Of a DNA stretch of 64,000 nucleotides, positions 33,801 through 46,450 are shown one piece after another. This stretch comes from Gigaspora rosea (Eukaryota > Glomeromycota > Glomeromycetes > Diversisporales > Gigasporaceae): NCBI GenBank assembly GCA_003550325.1, contig QKWP01000074.1, forward strand, positions 84,674 through 148,673, read 5' to 3'. The number at the start of each line of letters is the position of its first letter. Positions within the stretch are counted from its first letter, which is position 1. The notes beneath the pieces are model-generated. The model made no database searches, was not told where the DNA came from, and was given only the letters and a program-made list of their open reading frames with translations. Position numbers and translations under genes: made by a program.

Positions 33801-36770
33801 CGAGGAGAAAATAGTCACATCATCTATGTACACAAATGCAAACTTCCACAAAACATCTTGTAGTACCCGGTCCATCAACCGTTGAAACGTGGCTAGTGTG
33901 TTTGTGAGCCCAAAGGGCATCACATTAAATTCATACAGCCCAAACCTAGAGGTAAACGCCGTTTTTTCTCTATCACGCGGGTGCATCTCTATTTGCCAAA
34001 ACCCACTTGCTAAATCAAGGGTGGTATACCATGCCGATTGTTTTATGGCTCCTAATAACTCGTTGATCCTCGGGAGTGGGTAACTATCCTGTTTCATCAC
34101 CTTATTAAGTTTCCTATAGTCCACACAGAACCGCATTAACCCATTTTTCTTTTTTACTAAAACTATGGGCGAAGCCCATGAACTATAGGACCGTCAAATA
34201 ATGCCGGCTTTCTCCATATGTTGAATTTCTGTTTTTATAAATTCATACACGGGCCTAGACATGGAGTAGAATTTTTGCTTAACTGGGGGACCATCCTCCA
34301 TATATATTTCATGTTGGGCTACGAATGTCTTCCCCAATTGACCCGCCTCCTTTTGGAAAGTGCTTTTATATTTTAGCAGTATAGCCCTTAACTGCTTTTC
34401 TTGCTTACCCGTCATGGGCCCTATATTAAAATCTTCTTTTTCTTTTTCTTCGTTTAGGTATATGGTTTCATATTCCGGGCCCCTAAAAAAAATGTATACA
34501 TCAACCTCATGTCCTACCTTCAAGCATTTCTTACACCACACGGGACCTTCTTTGACTTCCTGCAATTCCCAATAAAGGTATGGTTTGCTACTTAAGACTT
34601 CTTCTTCATATTCTTTGTTCGAGTCACTTTCATCAGTTTCTGACTCAGTCTCTTCTTCTGATGCTGACACATCTTCTTCTGGTTCCTTCTTTACTTTAGT
34701 TGGCTTTTCCTTTTTCTCGATTCTTTCGTTAATATTCACAGGTTTGCAATATTCGGTAGGTATTTTTATTTTTTTCTTTCCATCACGAATCATTAACTTG
34801 CACTCTTCCCAATCTAATCTTGACCTCGCTTTTTTCATCCAGTCATTTTCTACGATTACCTCGTAATTTCTGGCATAAGTTACCACGGCCTTTGAAGAAA
34901 TTGTTTTTCCTCCCACGGTTATGGGGAATTCGTCCACTTCAACTAGCGGCCGTTTCTGCTCTCCGTGTACTCCAATCATAACCACTGTAGACGGACGATT
35001 GATCGCAATACCAACTTCTATCAAAAAATTGGCCGAAACTACACATCCTGAAGAACCACTATCCAGTACTAAAAGTATAGGATGGCCTTTAACTTGTACC
35101 TCATAATACATTGATGTGGTCTTTTCTTCTTGGTTTGATTTCAAACAGTATTCCGCCATTTTTGTAGTTACTATTCTGCCTGCTCTTGTTATCTTCGCTA
35201 TCTCCTTCCTAATATTTGGAGCCACCTGGAACAGCTGGGCATACGTAATATCAGCTTTTTTATTTTGGAGGTCAGTCATGATCGAATATGGCTGAATATT
35301 GGACGTTATTAACGGCTCTACCGGTTTCGTTTTTCTTTTCTTTGCAGTAACTCTTTTTACTTTATGTATGGGGTCTTCAATTTCTTCATTATTTGCCTCT
35401 GGGTTTCCACTTTTTTGCTTCACCATCATTTTTCTTTCTTCTCTTTGCCACGAAGATTTCAAATACGGAGTCTGAGAAGTGAATTTCTGAACTAAACGCA
35501 CTTTCACTCTCACAAGGTGCGTTTCTTAGTTTGAAGACTCTTTACCGGCCAACAACTGAGCCAACATAGCTTGAGCTCGATTAACATCCACAGTTGGCCT
35601 ATTTTGATTAGGGTTTTCTTCTTCCTCAGTCACTCTTGACCTTTCATTTTCATTTACTGGCCTAGAGTTATTATTAGTATTATTTCCAAATGTAGGACTT
35701 TCGTATGCCATATGACCCAGTTGTCGACACGTGAAACATGTGACCTGCGATTGGTTTTCGCGAAAAGGCGTATTACCACAATTTCAACTCGAATTTCCTC
35801 TAGGACCGTTATCATTTTTCAATGTTATTACTAATTCTCCCATTAACGTTGTTAACTTTTTTATAGGGTCTTCCACTAATCCAGGAGCAGGAGGATGAAT
35901 TATCCCGTTTACTGTTTGCTGAAGGTACGAGGCCATTGAGTTGGATGAAAGAGCCTGATTACACATTATTACGTTTCTTGACAGAGTTAATTCGCTGACC
36001 TTAGCCCTTTCTATGGCTGCCTGTAGAGTTCCTGGCATGAACAAACCCACTGCTAGTGCTAAGTCTGGCCGTAGCCCTTGCACGAAAATTTGTGCTTTCA
36101 TTGCCTCGGGGTATTGATTTTCTCCTACTGTTACACGTCAAAAAATGGCACCATATTCGCTGCATATTGATCAACAGTCTCTCCTACTTTTTGACGTCTA
36201 TTAAGTAACTCTGTACTCCATTGACTCATAAGCATTTGCGTACAAAAATTTTGCCGGAATTGATGTACAAAGCTCGTATCAGGGTGAAATTTATTATCCT
36301 AGCGATCAACATGCGGTCTATTATTCCTCCGAGTTTCCCACCATAAAGCAGCTATTCCTGTCAAATATGCACCTACAACTGCAATACATCGATTACCCTG
36401 GATATTATTAGCCTTGAACGCACGACTTACAGCCTCTAACCAAGCTACCGGGTCTTGGTTCCCTCCGTTGAAAGTAGGAATTGTTACTACGTTCGTTTCC
36501 CGTATTTGGTTATTTTGGATAACCTGGGAAAGCGCACCAGCTATTAATTGCAACAACTGGTGGATTTGTTGCCGGAAATCGTTTCTTTGGTTTTTTTGGC
36601 CATCATTGTTGTCATTATTTATATCAAAAAAGGATCCATTTTTGATAAGTCATTTTAGGTTTCTTTTTGATTATTAGTATGAATATGCTTTTAATCAGAA
36701 GAGGCACTATTCAATTTTTCTTTTGTATTTTCAGGAATACGGTTCAAAAATCCACACAATCGGCACCAAA

Positions 36771-37376
36771 TGTTATGGTCGAATGGGAGAGCTACGGAAA
36801 GTTGTACTGATTTAGCTTCCATCGTGAACAAAAATGGGATCGATCTGGTATTACGAGGCTACAATAGATCACAAGTGATATGATCATGGGATTTTGCAAT
36901 ATGAATTAAATTTATGCAATACAAAGTTTAACGGGAGGTAGGAGTCAGTTTATAAAATTTGGGGTTTCAAGGGTCTCTTTATTAAAAAGGACTTATATTC
37001 AAATTACATACAAGGAATTACACTTCGGTATTAATGCAACTAAATTGCAACTGACTGTAAGTGATAACTGTCCTTTTCGTCCCAACAACCCAACCTATTT
37101 ATATATTTTCAACCTATAGGTAAATTCTATTTCTTAACTCATGATCCAAATTATTCACTTGGAGATCAAATCTCTTGTTTGGAGACTTGATCTCCCGATT
37201 GGAGATCTGATCCCCCGATTGGAGATCTAATCACCCATTGGGAGATTTGATCTCCAGTCTGGAGATTTGATCACCTGCCCAGCCACACTAACCTTTTTCC
37301 CACCATAATATGAAATACTAACCAAATAAAGAAAACAAAGAGAAAAAAATAACAATTAAAATTTCTGCGCACAACA
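36771..37376 (-). repeat. 5' LTR of the gypsy element
   Basis: 606 bp, minus-strand TGTTGTGCGCAG to CATAACA, retaining canonical TG...CA ends. Adjoins the primer-binding site and the ACGG duplication. Confidence 0.95.
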
Positions 37377-37840
37377 ACGGGCTGACCTCAGCCTATCAGC
37401 TGGGTGGGCGGGGGGTCGGCCCTTGACCCACGTTTCTGCAGGTCAGCCCAGCTGGTATATTTTGTCGTCTAGAAGTCATTGTATAACTTATAATTATTAG
37501 TTAAATCATGCGTAGAACATTCTCAAGTTAGTGCTTGCAATCGATAACTATCTATCCAACCAAGATCGAATAGTCGAATTTTCTAATCGATATTTATAAA
37601 TTCAACTAGTCAATTAGGAGTTCTGATTGCTCACTGATTAAAGCACTGTTATCGATTATAAGTTAGTAAACTGCCGTCATACTTATCACCTATTTCCATC
37701 TATGAGAAAATAGCCCGGTAGATCACCGGCCATAACAGGACACATCGGGCCCTCTTATAGCCACTTCCTATTCGCATATAGTAGATCTACTATATATATG
37801 CATCACATACGCTCTTCCTCCATTTGAAATTTATTAACAT

Positions 37841-38078
37841 TATATGGGATCTTTGATATTAAAATGACCCTCTGAGGCTATGTTGATTTTGTGAATAAAA
37901 ATCAAATTTGCCAGCCAATTTGAATAACCATTTTTTTATTTTGTAAATCTCAATAGAATCTACAAATCTAAAAAAATAATACATTCAAATTGGATTACTA
38001 AATGGCTGCCAAATTTAATTTTATTCACAAAATTAACATAGCCTTGGAAGGTCATTTTGTTAGCAAAGATCCCATATG
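37841..38078. mobile_element. TATGGG-ended MITE 3
   Basis: The element is 37843-38076 (234 bp). Ends are TATGGGATCTTTGATAT and inverted AGCAAAGATCCCATA, flanked by TA on the left and TG on the right. Arms share GGCTATGTTGATTTTGTGAA and CAAATTTGCCAGCCAATTTG. A sister copy with the same internal order is at 60784-61008. Confidence 0.85.
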
Positions 38079-38363
38079 TATGTGTGCTTATGATGTGCTG
38101 ATCATTAAATTGACTAATAAATGCATCTCCATAAAATTTTTTAGCAATCGAAATATTGCACAAGTATCGTGATGTAATTCTGACTATTTTCATATTGAGA
38201 AGATCAAATTACAAAACTATTTTGCATTTCTTGTTTGACTGAAAGTTTTTTAACAATATGGTCAGCCCGGTCGACCGGGCTGATTAATTTTCGTAGCCGG
38301 GTCAGCCCGAGAATTTGGCATCAGCCTGAGAATTTGGCATCAGCCCGTATCACTAATTATAAC

Positions 38364-38889
38364 CGCAATACTGGCCGGTTTATGTAATTCTGGTCAGATC
38401 ATAGACATATGAGTGGAAATCTCCAATTTCGTGACTATTTTACATGTGATATTGCATGAATATTGAGAATAAAATTGATTATTTGATTAGAAACAAGGTT
38501 AGAGGATAATATTAAGGGAGCTGTTTGTATAATAATTATATTTTGGTATAATAGTAATAGTAATATTAAAGTAAATATTGATTTTTTATAGGATACATAT
38601 AAATATGAATATTAATATGATATAAATACTAATGAATTAAATATATATGCAATTTTTGGTTAAATTATTTAGATAGTTAAATATTTTTTAATTATATATA
38701 TAGTGAATAAGGTAAGTATAAATAGTAAATATTTACTAATTATATTGAGCATTAAGATTAATAAATAATTTTAAACTTATTCATTATATTATTAAGATAA
38801 AGTGAAAATAAAAAATACAAAATAATATAATAATAATAAAAAAAGTAAGAAAGAAATAAATAAATAATATATACAAAGTTAATTGTAAT
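38364..38889. other. AT-rich stretch downstream of the hAT-type element
   Basis: No gene is supported. 38520-38880 is made of short TAATA/ATAAATA words. Confidence 0.5.
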
Positions 38890-41800
38890 TTTGCATAAAA
38901 TTACCTAAATTAGCATTATTTAATAAGATTAAGCAGTCATATTCAGTAATTACTTCTGGATCAGTTTTTACAAAATTTGGATCAAATATAGAGATATCTA
39001 AAGAATCCCATGATGGGGCTCGACTAAGTGCAATATATGCTTGGCCATAAGCAAATATTTGTTCATCAATTAATACCGAAATGTTAGTATAGTTAAACCT
39101 TGTGTTTTATGTATTGTAAGAGCAAAAGCATTCTGAAGTGGAAACTGATGCCTACTTGATGGAAGATCATTTAACAAAAATCGTTTAGTTATTCTTTTAA
39201 CTATTGCAGTAATCATATTTTGCTGTGTTGGAAATATAACTTTAACAGTATTTTCATCAATTAGTTCAGTACGAATTTCAATAGTCCCATTACAAAGACC
39301 ATGATCAAATAAATTATTATCAAGATACATGACACGAGTACCTTTTTGTAAGATTATAGTAGCAGGTAAATTTGTATGATGATGAAAAGTACAGTCATTT
39401 TCTTCTGCATTATATTCTTGATTATTTATATAATCAATTGCAGTTGCTATTATAGGAACATAATCATCGAGTTCACGAGGTAATAATAAACATGTTAACC
39501 TATTTATATTATCTGCTATTGCATGAAAACCAACTATATATATATAATTAATTGGAAAGCGAGAAGATGGGTTTTTATCTTATTATCAATTATTTGTAAT
39601 GTAGATGATAAAATAATTCCAGATCATATCTCTTCTAATATTTTATAAAAATTTATATTCTGATTTTGCTATGTCAAGTTTTTAAAAATAAAAAAAAATT
39701 CTGACCATACTGGAGATTGAAAAACTTGAGACCCATTTACAGGGGTAGTTTTGCAAGATCACCAATTAGTAAAACTTTAATTCCACCAAAAGGAAAGCAT
39801 TATTATATAAATGTGCAAAAAAATTGCTAATAAAAGTTAACAAACTTGAGGATACTATAGAAATTTCATCAATTATAATAATTTCAATAGATAAAAGATA
39901 TTGTCGATATTCTTCATTAGCTAAAGCTAGGCTCATATGGTTTGTAGAAGAAGGACAAATTTTTAGTTCAGAATGAATAGTTTTACCATTAATATTCTGG
40001 GCAGCTACACCAGTTGGTGCCATTAATAGATATTTTTTACGAAGTGATTGAAGGAAATAATAATTAGTTTAATAAATATGATTTTCCTGTGCCTGCCTGG
40101 CCAGTTTAAAAGAAATATGGGTGACCATGTTCTATTATACTTCCCCAAGCTGATATTAATATATTAAATACAATACACGTCACTCTGGTTATATCGACAT
40201 TCTCCAGCAATGGAAAAATTGTCGATATATCAAGATGTCAGTTTAATAAGCATCTCAATCTATACCGACATTATATTGATATTGTATAGATATGTCGGCT
40301 TAGGCAGAGGTAAATTTTTTTGTTTTCACCAAGCTTATACTAAGAATAATAAACTTAGAAAATGAATTTATTTTAGCACAAAATGAATTTGTTTTATGTT
40401 TAGCATAAAATAAATTCATCATATATTTGCATAAAATGATGAAATGAATTTATTTTATGCTTATTGTTTTATGCTAAGCTTATTATAAAGCAAATTTAAA
40501 AAATTAATTTGATTGGTACACCTATAATGACAGTCAGTTTATAAAAATTGTTGCTATATCCAGCAATAAAAATTATTTTAAATAATTTTTTAATATTAAA
40601 TTGTCAGTATGTCATTATAATCAATATCTCTTATGATTGTTGGTATAACCAATGAATTTTTAATATTATAGATTTTTTTTGAAAAAAGTGTCGATATAAC
40701 CAGCTATCAGTTAATCCAGCTGTCGGTATAACCAGAGTAACGTGTATATTGATCAGTTGGTGTTTCTAATAATGATTGACAGGAGATTGAAGAAGGAGGG
40801 CACATTAATATATTTAATTGGTTACTAATAACAGTAGCAATAGTTTGTTGCATGTTATATACTATTTGATCTATTTGCCGCTGGTAATTATGAGAAAATC
40901 TTATAATTCTTGCTGTTGCAGATTGATTAATATTTTGTGTAGCTTAAGCAAATTGTTCAGAAAATTTATTTTGATAATGTGCTCGATATATTGGATATAT
41001 GCTCATTAAATCATCTTCATGTCTCCAAGAAAATTGGATTAAAAGTTGTTAATAAAAAAATTGTTCTCCACTTTCAATTGTTAGATGTTGAAAATATACT
41101 AGAATTGCTTTTTTCTGCCTGATTACAATTTTACCTTGTTGGTCAGTCCAGTATATAGTATTTGTATTTGGTTGATTTGATTGTTATCGATAATGTTAGT
41201 GATAATAAAGGTATGTGATATCATTAAAAAGAGGATCAATTGGTTTAAAAAAATATTTGTCAATTGCATCATCCCAGTATGGATCAGAGTTTATACTATT
41301 TAACAAATAAATTGGCTTAACACACTTAGAACGCATATTTGGTAGTGTAATTGAAGAGCAACAAATAGAATGCTCAAGTAAGAGAACCATTAATTCCATT
41401 GCACCAAGACGACAGGCTAAAATATGTGATCGATAAGCATTATATTCAGTTAATTTAAACAAATCAGATTTTTCTGGTTTCGTAATATATTTTGTCATAT
41501 ATTTTGCAAAGGATTTGGAGGTAACATATTGAAAATTACAATGTCCTTGCCATAATAATAAGGTTGGTGCATGATATGGAACAATCCAACGATCTGCTTC
41601 TTTGGTTCAGTGATAGGTATAATGCAAAAAAGCAGGATTAACATGTGTATATTGAGATAAAGGAGCTGAAAATGTTTTTTTGCATTGTTCACCTGGTAGT
41701 GTTAGTCCACCACACTTACTAGGACAACATCGATGAATTTGGTAAGTACGAACTAAATTATAAAGAATTGGTTCTGTTTGGGGATCAGGAAGGTCAGCTC

Positions 41801-43545
41801 AAATAATATTATATTCTATTAAGGTTGAAATAGGCAAATCAAGACCATGAGTATGTATACTACCATGATTTTAAAATTCATTTCTTTCAAAAGAGTGTAA
41901 CAGTTGCCCCATTCAGCTAGATTTGGATTTTTCTATAACATTTTACGAATAGAACTAAGCTTATAGCGATAATATAAATAAGTATACAAAGATCTAATTG
42001 TAGGTAATGTGCATTGATTATTAGTATGTGATAAAATTTTTAATAATTGTGGCCAGTGCCATTCTGCTATAGTCGTGGTATAAAAAATCTGAGGTAAGCC
42101 AAAACTCTGAACCATTGCATTAATAGAATGTTCACGTTGGCGAAAATATGTATTTCCAGTATGAATATATGAAGGTAAAGTAGTAGTTAATGTTTCATTG
42201 ATTATAGAACAACCATTATAAACACTTTGACCAATTAAATCTGCTACTGTTGGAAGCTGCTGACGGTCGGTTTTTTGTTGACGTAAAATAGTTGCCTGTT
42301 TTGATGATTGCATAATTTTTCTAAATTGATATAAGACCAATGTGGCCAGTACCAATGAAGTCGGAATCAAGGATCCGGACACAATAATCTAAGTTTGATA
42401 TACTTAGTATATGTATCAATATAATGGCACTGATCAATTTCTTGAGAGAGTTCTCTCCAATGACCATGACCATTAGGAAATAGATCTGGAAAATTAATGC
42501 TTCTAAATCAGGATCAATATATCGAATTGGTAAGTCTGTGTTAAAATTGGTTCTTATAAAACCTGCTATTAATCTGGAGTAATGAAAATCCTTATTATGC
42601 ACTTCTGGATTAAAATTATCTGATGGTACTACTAAATCTGGATAATGTTGTATTGGTATATTACTACTTGGTGTATATTTTTCTTCTTCAATTAATTGTG
42701 CAGTAGGAAAATTAGTAGGTGGATACACACCATTAATTGAAAAAAATAAAAAATTAAATTGCCTAATAATCTATTATTATTTTTTAACCAATCAGCAGCA
42801 TGTTGTAAAGTTGGATGAAACCAGTTATTTTCAGCTGTAGGAACTAAAATTGCACTCCTAATACCCTGAATAAAGATGTAGAGCACATATATTTCTTGAC
42901 AGACCAAATGTACCAGTAAGATGACAATAATGTGTAAATTGATTTGCATTTTCTGCACGCCCAAGTGAGCAGCTTAAATGAATAGGTGAAAGCCATCGAC
43001 GATAAAATATTGGAACATTTGCTAAAGCTTCTGGAATAGGTAATAATACTAGGGCAACATGGCAGATATGCATGATGTACATACAGCAATATAATCATTT
43101 TTATTAGGGTGCTTAGTGAGATATAAATAAGGAAATGCTTGACAAAGATTATAAGTTGCATTGTCATTATAAGGAACCCATTTTGCTTGAGATGGATACA
43201 TAAGAATAGAACAATGTGAACAGGGTACGCATAGGAACATATATAATACTTCATTTTGAAAATGATCATTAAGACTGATTAAAGCATATGAAAGATTCCA
43301 TGAAGGAAAAGAAGTTAGCACATTTATTGCTTGTTGTCTAGTTGATGATGAAGCAGAGCTCGTGGATGGTTCGCATTGACATTCATTCGAGATTGATAGC
43401 CTGAGAGAAAATCATCCAATTCTTCAAATGAATCTTCATATAAACTTTCAACAGTTATATGGATAAAAGAATGTAATATTGGAAAAATTTGATAAAGACT
43501 GGACGTAATTTTTATGATTGAATTACTAATATAATTGTTTATCAA
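38890..43545 (-). pseudogene. Helitron Rep/helicase coding region, decayed
   Basis: A minus-strand series of frames in Helitron order. The N-terminal region begins near 43545. A conserved block PIHLSCSLGRAENANQFTHY lies near 42940-43000. The helitron-like N domain GLPQIFYTTTIAEWHWPQL is at about 42050-42110. The HUH motif HGSIHTHGL is near 41840-41870. The two-tyrosine motif YMTKYITKPEKS is at about 41470-41510. The PIF1 helicase follows: Walker A GQAGTGKS near 40090, MAPTGVAAQNINGKTIHS and IIIIDEIS (Walker B) at 39766-40023, then GTRVMYLDNNLFDHGLCNGT and FALTIHKTQG with IALSRAPSW near 38990. At least eight frame breaks are present and a 569-bp MITE (40176-40744) sits inside. Catalytic motifs survive but no continuous product is possible. 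When intact it drove rolling-circle transposition. The element's own ends were not found. Confidence 0.9.
40174..40746. mobile_element. mariner-like MITE with CACGTCACTCTGG ends
   Basis: The element is 40176-40744 (569 bp), flanked by TA. Ends are CACGTCACTCTGGTTATA and inverted GGTATAACCAGAGTAACGTG. The interior is partly palindromic (AATGAATTTATTTTA and TAAAATAAATTCAT). It is inserted in the Helitron coding region upstream of the PIF1 domain. Confidence 0.85.
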
Positions 43546-43559
43546 TAATGAGATTTTAA

Positions 43560-44059
43560 TTCAAGATAAATCCCCTTTTATAAGAATGTATTAACAAAGT
43601 AAAAATCTGTAATAATTAGATATACTTTTAGGTACAAATAATAATAATAATACAGTAATAAAAATGTACTGAATTTTTAGTAGAGATTATCAAGATAGAT
43701 AAGAGAATTAAGGTATATCAAAATAACTTAGTGATGACAAATTATTAAAAAAATTCGAATATTAAAGTTCATTGGTTTAATTTGAAGGAACTTATCTTCA
43801 CATAAAGCAAAATTAAAGCTCTTTTATATAACTTTGAAGAAAAGGGCGAAAAGAGCTTTGTATTAGTTAGGTTAAAATTTTCTCAACTCGGTTTATTAAA
43901 AATTAAGAAGTTATTTAAAGAATGGCTTTTAAGGATTAGCTATTTGCTTAAAGTTCTATGTATTAATTATGACACGTTATCTTTATTCTTTTGATCTGAG
44001 CCCGATATCTCATATTCTAACACATTACGTCTTTTCTTTGTTTATGCAATTGTTTACTT
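43560..44059. other. AT-rich intergenic stretch
   Basis: Nothing coding or repetitive that I can support. A Helitron 5' end may lie here but is not recognisable. Confidence 0.45.
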
Positions 44060-44705
44060 TAGTCATCATAGATATACACTAATCAGTATAAGAAATATTT
44101 CATATATAGGCTTATTCTGCTAAACCGATAAAACAAGTGTGACACTAATCGATATAAAAAATATTTCATAGTAGGTTATACTATTAAACTGATAAAAAAA
44201 GTGTATATAAATTGCAAAATCTTATTTTTATATTTATAAGGTAATATGTAATACAATTGTATTTCATTTACACGGTACTTTATATGTAATGGTCTAAATT
44301 GATTTTGGATATGTATATAGTCGGTCAAGTAATTGACTTATGTGACTTAATTTGTCATAGAATTCAGACAAGCTAAGCTGAAGAGACGAAGCCTATTATT
44401 GTGAGATCAGTTGATTTTACAACAAAATTATGCTAATATTTGCCTTTTATGGTTAGTTTAGTACTTTACATTAGCGAATTATATATACGTAATCTTACGT
44501 TAGATATTACGGCCCGTAATATTATGAAAATCTTACGATTGATACGGTATATTACGTAATATATTACGCTATATTACAGTAATATTACGGTTATTATTTC
44601 GAAATATTTTGAAATATATTGCGAAATATTGCAAAAAGACTAAAACAATGCAAATTACCATCCCCTACAGGGGTCGCATACTCGTGCAGATCAATAAACT
44701 AATGC

Positions 44706-44902
44706 ACGCAGGAAGGACCCCGAAATATATATAGATAGGTCAGGTATAAGTTTGCTTATTTTTGAGGTTTTTAATGCAGATTTTTTCTATTTATAGTAAT
44801 TTTTTTGCTTATTTTTGAAGTTTTTTCTGTAGATCTTTCCTTTTTTAGTAACCCTATAATTAACCTGACCTATCTATATATATTTCGGGGTCCTGCGCAG
44901 GA
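44706..44902. mobile_element. 181-bp MITE with AGGACCCCG ends
   Basis: The element is 44714-44894. Ends are AGGACCCCGAAATATATA and inverted TATATTTCGGGGTCCT, extending to about 32 bp with GATAGGTCAGG. Flanks are ACGCAGGA and GCGCAGGA (7 of 8), suggesting an 8-bp duplication and a hAT-like mechanism. Confidence 0.75.
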
Positions 44903-45319
44903 GGTAATATTTGATATTTTCGCATTGTTTCGCAATATTTTGCAAATTTATACAAATTTTCAAAAATTTTTAAAAAATAAATAAACGATATACAAATTCA
45001 CATAATCATGCTTTTTTACAGATTTTTGCAATATTTCGCACGGTTTTGCAATTTAATATATGGTTTCGCAATTTAATATAAAATTTTTATTTTTTTATTT
45101 ATTATTATATATTATATTTTACATTTATTATATATACATTTTTAATTAATATTACATACTTTATTATATATTACATATTATTTTTACATTATTACAAATA
45201 TTTTAAACTACTTTCGCCTTTGTCACATCTAATTCTATTCTATATACAAAAAACTAGTCCTACACACTTATTTTCGCTCACTCCACAGTTAGCTATTATC
45301 TTCACTTTTTTGTTTTCTA

Positions 45320-46450
45320 TCGTTTTTGAAAGTGCCGGAAGTTGTTGTTGGAATGTGCAAGGTTTTGAAAAGTTGTTGTTTTCTCACAAAGCGCCGACAT
45401 AAAATAAATAAAAAAAATTTAAAAATAAACAAAAAAAAACAAAAACAAAAAACACAAAACAAAAAAAATGAAACGAAACCTTGCAAGAACTTGCAAAAAC
45501 TTGTGAAAACTTGCGCCCATTTCTCTAAAGAAACATTTTTGAAAATTTAGAAATTGCTAGGAGTGTGTTCTTGAAAGTATCAGAAGTCATTATTTGAATG
45601 CGCAAGGTTTCGAAAAGTTGTTGTTTTTCTCGCAAAGTGCCGAAATAAAATAAATTAATAAAAAAATTTAAAAATAAACCAAAAAACAAAAACAAAAACC
45701 ACGAAACAAAAAAATATTGAAGCAAAACCTTGCAAGAACTTGCAAAAACTTGTGCCTATTTCTCTAAAGAAGTGTTCTTGAAAATTTAAAAATTGCTAGG
45801 GTGTGTTCTTGAAAGTATTGGAAGTCGTAGTTGGTTTGCGCAATGGTTTGAAAAGCTTTGTTTTCTCACAAAGTACCAAAATAAAATAAATTAATAAAAA
45901 AATTTAAACAAAAACCACGAAACAAAAAAATAAATGAAACGAAACCTTGCAAGAACTTGTAAAAACTTGCAAAAACTTGTGAAAACTTGCGAAAACTTGC
46001 GCCCATTTCTTTAAAAAAGCGTTCATAAAAATTTAGAAATTGCTGGTATGTGTTTTTGAAAGTGTCAAAAGTTGTAGTTGGCATGCGCAAGGTTTTGAAA
46101 AGTTGGGTGTTTTTTTCGCAAAGTGCCGAAATAAAATAAATTAATAAAAAAAATTTTAAAAATAAATTAAAAAAACAAAAACAAAAACACGAAACAAAAA
46201 AACAAATGAAATGAAACCTTGCAAGAACTTGCAAAAACTTGTGAAAACTTGTGCCCATTTCTCTAAAGAAGTGTTCTTGAAAGTTTAGAAATTGCTAGGG
46301 TATGTTCTTGAAAGTATCAGAAGTCGTAGTTGGTATGCGCAAGGTTTCGAAAAGTTGGGTGTTTTTTTTGTAAAGTGCCAAAATAATAAAAAAATTAAAA
46401 AATAAATAAATAAAAAAAATTGAAAAAAACAAATGAAAACAAAAAAAAAC
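45320..46450. repeat. Five-copy ~245-bp tandem array
   Basis: Units start near 45326, 45570, 45812, 46059 and 46309 (spacing 242-250 bp). Each has CTTGAAAGTATCAGAAG, CGCAAGGTTTCGAAAAGTTG, CGCAAAGTGCCGAAATAAAA, an A-rich block, then ACTTGCAAAAACTTGTG repeats and GCCCATTTCTCTAAAGAA. Long hydrophobic minus-strand frames are a by-product of the A-rich blocks. Confidence 0.85.

Larger units (their letters stand above)
30242..37376 (-). mobile_element. Ty3/gypsy LTR retrotransposon, fossil
   Basis: A minus-strand element of 7.1 kb with two 606-bp LTRs and a 4-bp ACGG target duplication (30238-30241, 37377-37380) within a hAT-type element. The primer site TGGTGCCGATTG lies two bases inside the 5' LTR (near 36768). 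A purine-rich tract precedes the 3' LTR near 30850. Parts in order on the minus strand: gag about 35.5-36.6 kb, then protease, reverse transcriptase with YIDD, RNase H, and integrase with a zinc-binding region, catalytic core and GPY-type C-terminal segment, down to about 31.6 kb. Last is an extra unrecognised frame near 30.85-31.2 kb. The pol order places it in Ty3/gypsy. It is broken, with roughly six to eight interruptions. LTR identity of about 95% suggests a moderate age. Confidence 0.95.
30223..38363. mobile_element. hAT-type element with GGGCTGACC words, split by a Ty3/gypsy insertion
   Basis: The element is 30231-38355. Ends are TAGTGATACGGGCTGACC (left, read across the insertion) and inverted GGCATCAGCCCGTATCACTA. 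Flanks are TTTATAAC (30223-30230) and ATTATAAC (38356-38363), a 7-of-8 target duplication. Sub-terminal GGGCTGACC/GGTCAGCCC words fill 37377-37455 and 38262-38350. The host element is about 1 kb long once the retroelement is discounted. A TATGGG MITE (37843-38076) lies inside. No transposase is seen. Confidence 0.85.

Noticed and set aside
38890-43545. Reading the PIF1 frames as a host DNA helicase gene
   Set aside because: They follow, on the same strand, HUH, two-tyrosine and helitron-like N motifs in Helitron order.
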